DNA of 64,000 nt from JBPRGG01 sp051418075 (GCA_051418075.1 JBPRGG010000089.1:124001-188000), one strand, 5' to 3'; shown: positions 9,701 through 17,640, numbered from the stretch's first letter. Notes: a model not told the origin generated them from the letters alone. A program made the numbers and translations.

Positions 9701-10578
9701 GGCAGTTGAAAGGAAGATATCCCAAAATATTTGAAGATGAGCAGGTAGGTCCAGAAGCCAGAAAACTTTATGATGATGCCCAACAGTTACTGGCGGAAAT
9801 TGTAGACAAAAAATTACTGACTGCCAATGGTGTAATAGGCTTTTTCCCTGCCAACACAGTAAATGATGATGATATAGAGATCTATGATTTTGAAGAAAAC
9901 ACCATGGTGATGGATGATGGATCATATCAACAGGATTACAAGGAAAACCGATCAAAAGTAATTACCCTGTTGCACCATTTGAGGCAACAATCGAAAAAAG
10001 CCTCTTCTGTGCCCAATATCAGCTTATCCGATTTTCTGGCTCCTAAATACACTGGCAAAAACGATTACATGGGTGGTTTTGCTGTATCGGCTGGATTTGG
10101 AATAGAAAATGTGGTGGAACAATTTGAAAAAGATCTGGATGATTATAACAGTATCCTGACCAAAGCCCTGGCTGATAGATGTGCCGAAGCATTTGCTGAA
10201 ATAATGCATGAAAAAGTCAGAAGGGAATATTGGGGTTATGCTCCCAATGAGGAACTGGATAATGAAGCACTGATCAGAGAAAAGTACGATGGCATTCGAC
10301 CAGCCCCAGGATATCCGGCCTGTCCTGACCACCTGGAGAAACGCACCTTATTTGACCTGCTGCAAGTAGAGGAAAATATCGGGATCCATTTAACGGAAAG
10401 TTATGCCATGTATCCTGCCGCATCAGTTAGCGGCTGGTATTTTGCTCATCCGGAATCCAGATATTTTGGATTAGGGAAAATTGAAAAGGACCAGGTGAAA
10501 AATTACGCCCACAGAAAAGATATGGAGGTAAAAGAAGTGGAAAGATGGTTAGCTCCAGTATTGGCTTATGATGTTTGA
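6793..10578 (+). CDS. metH: Cobalamin-dependent methionine synthase
   Basis: Transfers the methyl group of 5-methyltetrahydrofolate to homocysteine through methylcobalamin, giving methionine, in the cytoplasm. The 1261 residues include all modules in order. The homocysteine domain has Zn-binding GLNCALG and GGCCGTTP. The pterin domain begins FVNIGERTNVTGSRKF. Next come the cobalamin cap, then the cobalamin domain with DVHDIGKNI carrying the cobalt-ligand histidine. The reactivation domain holds RPAPGYPACPDH, which binds AdoMet. ATG 6793 is preferred to TTG 6763 because the conserved start ILDGAMGTMIQKY follows directly. The gene stands alone with no metF beside it. I see no recognisable cobalamin or SAM riboswitch in the 268 bases upstream. 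The organism therefore needs B12 from synthesis or uptake. Confidence 0.97.
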   Translation: MIKELLKNKILILDGAMGTMIQKYKLEEADFRGNRFKDHPADLKGNNDLLTLTQPDIIKEIHAQYLDAGADIIETNTFSGTSIAQADYQLESIVYELNYHAARIAREVAREFSHKTPEKPRFVAGSLGPTNKTASLSPDVNDPGYRAISFDELVNCYYEQARGLIDGGADVLLIETVFDTLNCKAALFAVEKYLEDSQLGQKSLEAKQTLPFLGMKGAKISVMVSGTITDASGRTLSGQTTEAFWHSISHADLLSVGLNCALGADLLKPYVQELSRIATTPVSAHPNAGLPNEFGEYDQSATEMADILESFARDGLVNIVGGCCGTTPVHIKAIAERIAKYQPREAPKPNQLMHLSGLEPLTIKPETNFVNIGERTNVTGSRKFARLIQEDQYDEALEIAAGQVEGGAQIIDVNMDEGMLDSAAAITRFLHLIASEPEIAKLPIMVDSSKWSVIEAGLKCIQGKGIVNSISLKEGEEAFKKQAKLVRQYGAAAIVMAFDEKGQADSFERRIEICKRSYDILVNEVGFPAQDIIFDPNILTVATGIEEHNNYAVDFINATRWIKENLPLAKVSGGVSNISFSFRGNNVVREAMHTAFLYHAIKAGMDMGIVNAGMIEVYEEVPKELMERVEDVLLNRREDATERLLEYAEQVKGKGKTIEKDTAWRSEPVEKRLSHALVKGIIDHVVEDTEEARLKYDQPLEVIEGPLMDGMNIVGDLFGSGKMFLPQVVKSARVMKKAVAHLIPFIEEEKKKQPGNQPQNAGKILLATVKGDVHDIGKNIVGVVLSCNNFEIIDLGVMVPMDKILRTAEEKQVDIIGLSGLITPSLDEMVFVAQEMEKRKMTTPLLIGGATTSKIHTAVKIAPNYSHPVVHVLDASKSVPVASSLINKKSRTSFAQQIEEEYERMRKFHANKQQSKNYISLEQARANKFKIDWNQTSIKKPSFLGIKVFKNYPLEEIIKYIDWTPFFLSWQLKGRYPKIFEDEQVGPEARKLYDDAQQLLAEIVDKKLLTANGVIGFFPANTVNDDDIEIYDFEENTMVMDDGSYQQDYKENRSKVITLLHHLRQQSKKASSVPNISLSDFLAPKYTGKNDYMGGFAVSAGFGIENVVEQFEKDLDDYNSILTKALADRCAEAFAEIMHEKVRREYWGYAPNEELDNEALIREKYDGIRPAPGYPACPDHLEKRTLFDLLQVEENIGIHLTESYAMYPAASVSGWYFAHPESRYFGLGKIEKDQVKNYAHRKDMEVKEVERWLAPVLAYDV

Positions 10579-10780
10579 TAATTTTATAAATACTTGAATA
10601 TCAAAAAATTCCTGGTTTAATTATCAAATATCCTGTAATTAGCTATAACTTAATAAGCTTGAGAAGAAACTAAAACATAAACAAGCATTACATAAGTCAT
10701 TTTTGGAGTAACAATCATTCCTAATTCCCTTATTATTCTGTTATCATTGAATAATATTTTGAACTATACAAATATTATCA

Positions 10781-11422
10781 ATGAAGAAACTCGGTTATAT
10801 ACTTTTATTTGCCATTTTAGTAACTGGAAATCAGGTTTCCATGGCTCAGAACATGGCTTCGAATTTTACCGAAGTTGGTATGAGGTTGTTTGAAACCCAG
10901 GATTATATGGAGGCCATTATTAACTTTAATAAGGCCATAGAGGCAGATTCTACAAATTTCACAGCATATTATATGAGGGGTAGCATCAAAAGGATCTTTG
11001 AAGATCATCATGGTGCCATGAAAGATTTTAATCATTCCATTGATTTAAATCCTGAATTGTTTGAGGCCTATTTTGAAAGAGGAAATATTAAATTTGTATT
11101 ACAGGATTATTATGGAGCTATTTCCGACTTTTCAAAAACCATTGACCTGAATGCGAATCATGTTGAGGCTTATTTCAAAAGGGGACAGGCCAAACAGCAA
11201 TTGGAAGCCTATCAGGATGCTATCAATGACTGCTCTAAAATCCTGGAAATTAATCCCAAAAATGTTGATGCATTCTTTCTGCGAGGTATTCTTCGCCTAG
11301 AACATGGTCAATTGGAACAGGGATGTCTTGATTTAAGTAAAGCCGGTGAACTAGGAGACATAAAAGCATATGAGCTCATCAAGGAAAAATGTAATATCAA
11401 ATGCTATTTACAGGAATTCTAA
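10781..11422 (+). CDS. Exported tetratricopeptide-repeat protein
   Basis: A 213-residue protein with an N-terminal signal peptide (MKKLGYILLFAILVTGNQVSMAQ) and about five TPR units from residue 28 on, recognisable by repeats such as AYYMRGSIKRIFEDHHGAMK, AYFERGNIKFVLQDYYGAI and AYFKRGQAKQQLEAYQDAI. TPR arrays bind partner proteins; the partner cannot be told from sequence. The C-terminus has three closely spaced features, EQGCLDLSKAGELGD and then Cys-rich KEKCNIKCYLQEF, as in many Sel1/TPR proteins of Bacteroidota. It is monocistronic and followed by a strong terminator. Confidence 0.8.
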   Translation: MKKLGYILLFAILVTGNQVSMAQNMASNFTEVGMRLFETQDYMEAIINFNKAIEADSTNFTAYYMRGSIKRIFEDHHGAMKDFNHSIDLNPELFEAYFERGNIKFVLQDYYGAISDFSKTIDLNANHVEAYFKRGQAKQQLEAYQDAINDCSKILEINPKNVDAFFLRGILRLEHGQLEQGCLDLSKAGELGDIKAYELIKEKCNIKCYLQEF

Positions 11423-11430
11423 AAAAATAA

Positions 11431-11460
11431 AAAAAGGAGTTAAAATTAGCTCCTTTTTTT
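11431..11460 (+). terminator. Rho-independent terminator after the TPR gene
   Basis: AAAAAGGAGTTA and TAGCTCC pair around a short A/T loop, and seven T residues follow (AGCTCCTTTTTTT). It begins nine bases after the TPR stop codon and separates this gene from the complex I-like operon. Confidence 0.85.
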
Positions 11461-11898
11461 ATTTGAATCTGGCAAAGATACATCATTAAAGGCTAAATGG
11501 AATTCGTAATTATTAGTTCATTCGTTATTGTAAGACGGATGACCACCAACCGCCGTTGAATTTATCTGAACTATAATTTATATGAGGACTATGATTAATA
11601 GAGAATCAAAGCAGCGATGGCCTGTTAGTAAATGCTGGTAGGCTGGTGTATCTAAGCTACGATGGCCCCGAGCAAAAAGGCCGCGGCAGGTGCGGGAATT
11701 TTTTCTGTTTTGATCTTTTTACATACTTTTGGTATTAAGCCACAAAGTCCGGCCAGGACCAAAGGCAGAGTAAGATGTTTTTAAAATGAATCAGCCAATT
11801 TAAATATTTTTCCCCCAATTACTACGATAATCAAAGTTTAATACTCCTAAATAAACAATCCTCTCCCCAATTGATTATATTGATAAAGCACTATTTCT
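11461..11898. other. Long intergenic region before the complex I-like operon
   Basis: About 440 bases without an intact gene. It contains a minus-strand protein-like remnant (11652-11780, listed separately) and, at 11567-11612, short imperfect A/T-rich repeats (CTATAATT, CTATGATT, TTATATGA). I recall similar strings from Bacteroidota intergenic repeats but cannot verify that here. No clear -7 box was found in front of nuoA, so the operon promoter is not located. Confidence 0.5.
11652..11780 (-). pseudogene. Possible remnant of a membrane-protein gene (C-terminal 42 codons)
   Basis: The minus strand has an open frame of 42 codons ending in TAG that reads like the tail of a membrane protein: HLTLPLVLAGLCGLIPK, then a basic stretch, then PAPAAAFLLGAIVA. 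An in-frame TAA lies immediately upstream and no good start codon exists, so it is not an intact gene. The regular hydrophobic/basic pattern suggests decay of a real gene, but a chance frame cannot be excluded. I do not recognise the family. Confidence 0.3.
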
Positions 11899-12261
11899 AT
11901 GCCCGCAATAAACCATTACCTGATTTTAATTGGTATGATCATCTGTACAGCCGGGTTTATCGGATTCTTTTACCTGGCCCACAAACTCACCGGGAAAACG
12001 TTGCCTGAACCAGGAAAATTACTCCCAGCAGAAAGTGGTAACCTGACCCCAAAGCCCGCCTGGGGCCGCTATCACGTGCACTATTATGCCATTGCTTTGC
12101 TTTTCCTGGCTTTTGATATGGAAATGGCTTACATGTATCCCTGGGCGGTAGTTTACAAAGAACTGGGATTGATGGCTCTGCTGGATATGGGTGTCTTTCT
12201 AATGATATTGTTTTTGGGATTAATATACACCTGGAACCAGGGCGGATTAAAAAGACAATAA
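11899..12261 (+). CDS. nuoA: NuoA-like membrane subunit of a complex I-like assembly
   Basis: A 120-residue protein with three predicted transmembrane helices, the NuoA/ND3 layout. The hallmark segment HYYAIALLFLAFDMEMAYMYPWAVVYKELG corresponds to the conserved FD-E-YPWA region between helices 1 and 2. The long loop before it (residues 30-57) lacks the conserved cysteine that marks many NuoA proteins. It is the first gene of an operon of eight genes with gaps of 2 to 22 bases or 4-base overlaps. In canonical complex I this subunit sits at the junction of membrane and peripheral arms next to NuoH; here the peripheral arm is drastically reduced. Confidence 0.88.
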   Translation: MPAINHYLILIGMIICTAGFIGFFYLAHKLTGKTLPEPGKLLPAESGNLTPKPAWGRYHVHYYAIALLFLAFDMEMAYMYPWAVVYKELGLMALLDMGVFLMILFLGLIYTWNQGGLKRQ

Positions 12262-12263
12262 TT

Positions 12264-14012
12264 ATGGCCATTGAATCAAAATACAGTCAGCGTAAGGGGC
12301 CGGTGAGCACCCTGAAAAAATGGATGGGCAAGTTGGCTTCTGCCCAATTTACCGTCTTTCCCGTTCCCGGAGAAGAAATATTCAGGAGTAAGGCAGTAAA
12401 TCTGCCACAGTTAAATTATGAAATTGCTGCTAATCCCAGACAAGCTAATGTGTTGATGGTTGCTGGTCCTATCCATCACCATTTAGCTCAAAAAGTGGCC
12501 ATTGCCTGGGTACAAATTCCACGGCCAAAGGCACTGGTTATTATTGATACCCATAAAATAGAGCATTTACCCCCACCGGATTTTCAAATCGATATGCAGG
12601 AAAATGAATTCATTCAGCTTAAAGCTAAACTACAAGCATACTTTGCCAACCCCTTTAATAAATCAGCTGAGGCGCTTGAAGTGCCTTTTATAAGTGAAAT
12701 GCTGCAGGAACAAAACGATCAACAGGTCCATGAACATCATCATGGTCATGGTGGTGGTCATCAGCATGGTGAGGAAAAACACGAACCTCAGCATCATCAA
12801 CAAGAAAATGAGGAGCAAGATCATCAGAAGGATCAAAAAAAAGAAGATCATGGCCTAAAAGAGGAAGATGATCAGGAGAATAAAAAAAAACAATCTGATC
12901 AAGGGAAGGAATCGAAGGGTCATGAAAAACAGGAAAACCATGAATCTCATGAAGACCATGGAGCCCATGAACATCAGCATGATAAACATGGAGGACACGG
13001 AGATGGTGGTTTTATGTCGATGGTGATGATGACCAAAGATATGCCCCGATCCATGGACGGGCTGTCTATGGAGCACAATCAGGCCTGGTTCGGACCATTC
13101 TTTCCCGGAATTACCGGAGGACTGGCTTTCCAATTCATGCTGGATGGAGACACGGTGATGCAGGTGAAGTCGAATAAGCATTTGGCACAGCCGGACTGGA
13201 AAGAATTGTGTGGAATACCTGCCAGGGAACTGCCTGAAAAGCTGGCAGCTACGAATCCCCTGGCACCGGAAACCTCCCGGATATTGGCTGAAATGGTTTT
13301 ATACAAATTATCAGGAAATGAAGTTCCCTTATCTTATAGCCAAATAAACCGGCTGGAAAGGGAAAGAGTTTGCAGCCACCTCAACTGGTTGGCCACCATG
13401 GGAAAATTAACTGGTAACCAATGGGTTTATCATTCAGCTGGCATGGCGTTACATGGTTTTCAGATGAAGTCGAACCAGCAGGAAGTAAAGCATTTAGTAA
13501 AACAAGTGCTGAGTTTCAAATACCTGAGAAAAAAACTTATGATTGGCCCTATACAGGGCCCAATTCTACATCATACTTCCGGTCCATTAGCCCGGGCAGC
13601 TCATCAATCCAAAGACATCAGAGCAGATGATGAAAACTACAGGCGCCTTGGTTTCGAAATCATTACCCTAAACGAAAACAGTAATTGGGGCCGGTTAAAC
13701 ATAAGGTTACTTGAGATAGAGCAGAGTCTTGGGCTCATTCACAAAACTGAAAATGAAAACAAAACCACAGATACTCCGAACCTGGATACAACCACAGGTG
13801 CAGCAGCTTTTGAATTGGAAACAGCCAGAGGTGTATCTGGAATAAACCTGGAAATAAAAAATGGTATGATTGAACAGATAAAATCGCAGCCTGTTTCTAA
13901 TATAAACCTGTCCATTGCTTTGGAAGCAGTGACCCAGATGGAGATTTCAGATGCTTTAACAACTATACATTCATTAGACATTAATCCTTATGAGATCATT
14001 GCTAATGATTAG
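12264..14012 (+). CDS. NuoB-NuoD-like fusion with a histidine-rich linker, lacking Fe-S cysteines
   Basis: A 582-residue protein that does not match a standard subunit. Residues 50-145 resemble NuoB: NPRQANVLMVAGPIHHHLAQ aligns with the PRQ-VAG region, and VQIPRPKALVIID follows. There is no cysteine in the first 315 residues, so the four ligands of cluster N2 are missing. Residues 154-246 form a charged linker with 21 histidines, rich also in Glu, Asp, Lys and Gln. Residues 275-580 resemble NuoD: FGPFFPGITGGLAFQFMLDG, RLERERVCSHLNWLATMG, GPLARAAHQSKDIR, LLEIEQSLG, then ARGVSGINLEI and ISDALTTIHSLDI. Only two cysteines occur (316 and 370), and no CxxC of a NiFe hydrogenase. NuoC is not present as a domain. 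It probably caps the membrane module and may bind metal ions. The homology is from my reading of motifs; the role is inference. Confidence 0.75.
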   Translation: MAIESKYSQRKGPVSTLKKWMGKLASAQFTVFPVPGEEIFRSKAVNLPQLNYEIAANPRQANVLMVAGPIHHHLAQKVAIAWVQIPRPKALVIIDTHKIEHLPPPDFQIDMQENEFIQLKAKLQAYFANPFNKSAEALEVPFISEMLQEQNDQQVHEHHHGHGGGHQHGEEKHEPQHHQQENEEQDHQKDQKKEDHGLKEEDDQENKKKQSDQGKESKGHEKQENHESHEDHGAHEHQHDKHGGHGDGGFMSMVMMTKDMPRSMDGLSMEHNQAWFGPFFPGITGGLAFQFMLDGDTVMQVKSNKHLAQPDWKELCGIPARELPEKLAATNPLAPETSRILAEMVLYKLSGNEVPLSYSQINRLERERVCSHLNWLATMGKLTGNQWVYHSAGMALHGFQMKSNQQEVKHLVKQVLSFKYLRKKLMIGPIQGPILHHTSGPLARAAHQSKDIRADDENYRRLGFEIITLNENSNWGRLNIRLLEIEQSLGLIHKTENENKTTDTPNLDTTTGAAAFELETARGVSGINLEIKNGMIEQIKSQPVSNINLSIALEAVTQMEISDALTTIHSLDINPYEIIAND

Positions 14013-14034
14013 TGGAACTAAATAAGTATTAATA

Positions 14035-14934
14035 TTGGATTTTTTAAGCTGGATATTGATCATTTTTTTGTTTTTTGTCGGTATATACCTGATCACCGTC
14101 CTTGAACGCTATATCTATCATAGTAAAACAGATTTTTTGCGTCCCTGGCGAAGGTTATTTTCTCTCCTGCTGCAGGAAGAAATTAAACCCCTACAACGGG
14201 ATAAGATCTTTTATGAAGTCGCCCCTCCCATTTTTCTTACCGCAGTTGTACTGGCTTTTTCGGTACTGCCTTTGGATCAAAATAAAGTAGTTGTAAATAT
14301 GGCTACTGGCGGATTGTTCCTCAATGCGGCCCTGGCTTATATTATGGTTGCCATGTTGATGGCCGGCTGGTCTGCCAATGGGGTTTATTCCCTGATTGGC
14401 GGCTGGCGTTTTCTGGCCCAGTTGATAGCATATTCCATGCCTATCGTGATGACCATTACTGCTACCGTAATGCGGGCAGAATCCATCAATCTGATTAATA
14501 TTGTTGAATCGCAGGCCCCGCTCTGGAACATCATTTACCAGCCGTTGGGATTTATCCTTTTCTATCTATCGGCTCTGGCCCTGGCTTTTCTGCCACCATT
14601 CGACCTGCCTGTGGCCGAAGGAGAACTTGCAGGGGGTGTCTGGTCTGAATTTACCGGGGCAAAATTATTGATCTTCCGGTTGGGCCGACTGATGCTGATC
14701 CTGACTCTGTCCATTGCCATAGTAGTATTGTTCCTGGGAGGCTGGTACGGACCTGTTTTACCCGGTTTTGCCTGGCTATTTTTAAAATCAATTTTGGTAG
14801 CTGCATCTTTGTTACTGGCTGGTAAAAAGTTTACCCGGCTGCAACATGACCAGCTACTTTCCTGGAGCTGGAAGTATGCTACTCCGGTGGCTTTGTTCAA
14901 TATATTTTATGTGGGAGTCATATTATTGCTATGA
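14035..14934 (+). CDS. nuoH: NuoH-like membrane subunit, reduced
   Basis: A 299-residue, roughly eight-helix membrane protein of the NuoH/ND1 family, shorter than the usual 325-350. TTG is the likely start (reading MDFLSWILI); there is no ATG before helix 1. Conserved features kept: ER at 24-25, LLQEEIKPLQRDKIFYEVAP, GWSANGVYSLIGGWRFLAQ, PPFDLPVAEGELAGG and EFTG near 205. Features changed: the GPNRVG loop after helix 1 is missing, and the SYE-type segment reads AYSMP (132-136), so a conserved glutamate is lost. These residues border the quinone and proton-entry region in complex I. It overlaps the next gene by four bases. Confidence 0.85.
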   Translation: MDFLSWILIIFLFFVGIYLITVLERYIYHSKTDFLRPWRRLFSLLLQEEIKPLQRDKIFYEVAPPIFLTAVVLAFSVLPLDQNKVVVNMATGGLFLNAALAYIMVAMLMAGWSANGVYSLIGGWRFLAQLIAYSMPIVMTITATVMRAESINLINIVESQAPLWNIIYQPLGFILFYLSALALAFLPPFDLPVAEGELAGGVWSEFTGAKLLIFRLGRLMLILTLSIAIVVLFLGGWYGPVLPGFAWLFLKSILVAASLLLAGKKFTRLQHDQLLSWSWKYATPVALFNIFYVGVILLL

Positions 14935-15443
14935 ATATTCAATTGATACTGATCATATTTTTCGGATTGATCGCCATCTGGTTTGGCTGGCGGGTATTCA
15001 TGACCAGCTCCATGGTTCGCTCAGCACTCTCCCTTTTGGCCTCTATGGCTGCTTTGGGTTTCCTGTTCCTGGCATTGGAAGCGGAATTCCTGGGGGTACT
15101 GCAAATTATGATGATGGCTACAGAAATGAGCATCATGGCCATTTTTATGATGATGTACATGATGGACCCTGGCGGCATGAGCGGAATGGACATGAGTCAC
15201 CAGAAAAAGCCATCCATCGCAATGGCAACGATTGTGGGAGCGATTGCTGTACTGGTAATTCTTCTGAGCGACTGGGGGCCCATTGCCATTGAAGTACCTT
15301 CGGCAGCTAGCCAAAATCATGATTTAGGTATAGAAGTCATGAAGCGCTCAATGATGATATTTGAAACTGCCGGCGTAACCATTTTAACAGCCATGATTGC
15401 TGCTACTGCCACGGCTTTAAAGTATAAACAAAACCCGAGGTAA
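14931..15443 (+). CDS. nuoJ: NuoJ-like membrane subunit with a methionine-dense segment
   Basis: A 170-residue protein with about five membrane helices, as in NuoJ/ND6. The third-helix region, usually QVLVYVGAIMVLFLF, reads LQIMMMATEMSIMAIFMMMY, so the tyrosine and glycine of the pi-bulge are replaced and a glutamate (Glu65) appears inside the membrane. Residues 60-88 contain 13 methionines, and the loop reads DPGGMSGMDMSHQKK. Methionine and histidine clusters of this sort bind Cu(I) in copper-handling proteins, but nothing here proves metal binding. Starts on ATG overlapping the nuoH stop (ATGA); nuoK follows after two bases. Confidence 0.8.
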   Translation: MNIQLILIIFFGLIAIWFGWRVFMTSSMVRSALSLLASMAALGFLFLALEAEFLGVLQIMMMATEMSIMAIFMMMYMMDPGGMSGMDMSHQKKPSIAMATIVGAIAVLVILLSDWGPIAIEVPSAASQNHDLGIEVMKRSMMIFETAGVTILTAMIAATATALKYKQNPR

Positions 15444-15445
15444 CG

Positions 15446-15751
15446 ATGGAATTAATTGTCAGCCTGAGCATAAGTGCTGTTTTATTTACCATAGGATTAT
15501 ATGGCGCATTAAGTCAGACCAACCTGGTCATGATTATGATGGGGGTAGAACTGATGCTGGGCGCAGCCATGCTCAATCTGGTGGCTTTCTGGCGATTTTT
15601 ACATCCGGAAACTTTTTCTCTGCAAATGTTCGTGCTGGTAGTCATGACAGTGATGGCTCTGGAAGCCGCAGTTGGTTTTGCCATTGCCACCCAAAGATTC
15701 AGGAGTAAAGGCTCGGTGGAATCAGAAGAAGCCAGTGATTTAAAAGGATAA
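15446..15751 (+). CDS. nuoK: NuoK-like membrane subunit
   Basis: A 101-residue, three-helix protein of the NuoK/ND4L and MrpC family. The two conserved membrane glutamates are present: MGVELMLGAAMLN (helix 2) and MALEAAVGFAIA (helix 3). These form part of the central proton path in complex I. The extra C-terminal tail (RFRSKGSVESEEASDLKG) is hydrophilic. Its intact glutamates contrast with the altered NuoH and NuoJ, suggesting that ion movement, not electron input, is what selection has preserved. Confidence 0.9.
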   Translation: MELIVSLSISAVLFTIGLYGALSQTNLVMIMMGVELMLGAAMLNLVAFWRFLHPETFSLQMFVLVVMTVMALEAAVGFAIATQRFRSKGSVESEEASDLKG

Positions 15752-15759
15752 AAAAGAAT

Positions 15760-17637
15760 ATGCTGATATCTATAATCATATTACCACTGTTGACAGCTAT
15801 CAATATACTTTTTTGGCCTAAAAAAGCCAATTGGCTGGCCCTAGCCGGTAGTATGGCTGTACTGGTGCTTAGTATTATAACCTGGCTTTTGGTAAAACAA
15901 GGTGAGCCAATAGAAATTAGATTTGGAGGTCTTCCCCAATTACCTTTTATCCTGCTGGCAAACCCATTAAATGCAACCGTATTATTGGTAGTGACTTTAG
16001 TGGCTTTTTCCATTTTCATATATGCCAATGGCTATATGGCTTCTGAGCAGGGCAAAACAGCTTTTTGGTCCGGCATGAGTTTGTTTTTGGCTGGCATGGA
16101 GCTTGTGGTGCTCTCTGGTGACTGGGTGAGTCTGATTATGGGCTGGGAGATTATGGGATTTGCCTCTTACCGGCTGATTGCCACCTGGCATGAGAAAAAA
16201 GAAGCACAAGCAGGCGCAAACAAAGCTTTTATGCTGACCCGGGTGACGGATATGGGATTATACCTGGGCCTGTTTCTGGTTATTTTACATACTGGTACAT
16301 CTTCTATCAACCCGGCGATAGCTATGCCGGTTAGCTTATGGGCTGGATTAGCCTTACTGTTAGCTGTAATGGGCAAATCTGCTCAGGTGCCATTTCAAAG
16401 CTGGCTTTCCGGAGCCATGGCCGGACCAACACCTGTTTCTGCGCTGTTACATTCGGCTACATTGGTGGCTGCGGGTATCCTTCTGCTTTTAAAAGCCTAT
16501 CCATTGCTGCCTGAAACCCTGATGTCCTGGATGGGCCTGGCTGGTAGCCTGACCATCCTGCTGGCGGGTTTGACAGCTATTTTCAGTGATGACTTGAAAC
16601 AAATGCTGGCTGCCTCTACCTCCAGCCAGTTAGGATTTATGTTGCTGGCTCTGGCCGCCGGCTTTCCCGGTGCAGCTGTAGCTCATTTAATGGCCCATGC
16701 ATTCATGAAAAGTAGTTTGTTTTTAGGATCAGGTATATGGCAACATGCTTTTGACAGCACCAGTTTTAACCAGCTAAAAGCTGCTGGTAAAAACTTCAGG
16801 TTAACCTATCTGGGTTTTTTAATAGCAGGAATCTCCTTGGCTGGAGTTCCTCCTTTAGTGGGTTATTATTCGAAAGACGCGGTATTGGCTGCAGGTTTAC
16901 ACTCCGATGCTTCGCTCATATATTTTACGGTAGCTGTGTCCGGAGCCTTATTAACTGCATTATATATGGGACGCTCCTTTCATCTATTATGGCAGGCAAA
17001 TACCAGACCAGGAGAAAAAACTGAAAGCTTTAAATGGATGCGTACCGGCATGTTTCTGCTGGTGCTGGTGGTGGCTATTGGTGGATTGCTCCTTAAGTCT
17101 TTAATCCATTTAATCAATTACGAACTGCCTCATGCTACATTGGCCATAATTTTTGGGTTGATTGCGGCTGTGGCTGGATTGCTAAGCGGCTGGTTTTTGA
17201 TTCCTGCCAGATTGAAAAGTAGTACTATTGATTTCATAAAAAATAATTACCCGATAGCTGGAGGTTATTATCATTGGGTGGTGGTACCCATTTTGAAACT
17301 GGCTGGTTTTTTTTACCAGTTTGAAAAAAGGCTTAATCGGTTCATCACTTCTCTGGGGCATTTGTTTTATCATTTGGGCAAAGGAATGGATAACACCAGC
17401 CAATGGCTTGAGGCATTTACTTTGGCCACAGGTCGGTTCAACCTTTCCCTGTCGCGCATTTCTCGAGTGATGGACGATGATGGACTGGAAGTTTTCCTTT
17501 ATCGATTGTCAGGTTCTGTGAAAGAGTTGGGCAAAATCAGCCGTAAGTTGCAATCCGGATTAGTGCACCAGGAAATGATGTGGTCGGTGATTGGATTTGT
17601 GGGCTTTATCATTATTTTGATTATTTCAATTTTTTAA
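15760..17637 (+). CDS. nuoL: NuoL-like antiporter subunit
   Basis: A 625-residue proton/cation-translocating subunit of the NuoL/MrpA family with about 16 helices. The key TM5 glutamate lies in MGWEIMGFASYRLI, the TM7 lysine in GKSAQVPFQSWLSGAMAGPT, and PVSALLHSATLVAAG follows. Residues 500-600 contain the long amphipathic connecting helix region (FEKRLNRFITSLGHLFYHLGK), then a last membrane helix (WSVIGFVGFIIILIISIF), so the lateral arm is retained. This indicates a true complex I-like membrane arm, not a simple hydrogenase-4 fragment. It sits eight bases after nuoK and three before nuoM. Confidence 0.9.
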   Translation: MLISIIILPLLTAINILFWPKKANWLALAGSMAVLVLSIITWLLVKQGEPIEIRFGGLPQLPFILLANPLNATVLLVVTLVAFSIFIYANGYMASEQGKTAFWSGMSLFLAGMELVVLSGDWVSLIMGWEIMGFASYRLIATWHEKKEAQAGANKAFMLTRVTDMGLYLGLFLVILHTGTSSINPAIAMPVSLWAGLALLLAVMGKSAQVPFQSWLSGAMAGPTPVSALLHSATLVAAGILLLLKAYPLLPETLMSWMGLAGSLTILLAGLTAIFSDDLKQMLAASTSSQLGFMLLALAAGFPGAAVAHLMAHAFMKSSLFLGSGIWQHAFDSTSFNQLKAAGKNFRLTYLGFLIAGISLAGVPPLVGYYSKDAVLAAGLHSDASLIYFTVAVSGALLTALYMGRSFHLLWQANTRPGEKTESFKWMRTGMFLLVLVVAIGGLLLKSLIHLINYELPHATLAIIFGLIAAVAGLLSGWFLIPARLKSSTIDFIKNNYPIAGGYYHWVVVPILKLAGFFYQFEKRLNRFITSLGHLFYHLGKGMDNTSQWLEAFTLATGRFNLSLSRISRVMDDDGLEVFLYRLSGSVKELGKISRKLQSGLVHQEMMWSVIGFVGFIIILIISIF

Positions 17638-17640
17638 ACT

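Noticed and set aside
12721..13010. The His-rich stretch in the NuoB/D fusion as a frameshift or repeat-expansion artefact
   Set aside because: The frame stays open with sensible NuoB-like and NuoD-like sequence on both sides, and codons are varied (His as CAT and CAC) rather than a pure repeat.
12663..13181. Minus-strand open frames rich in Met, Leu and Phe opposite the His-rich linker
   Set aside because: They are shadows of the His/Asp/Glu codon bias of the plus-strand gene and have no homology-like motifs or control signals.
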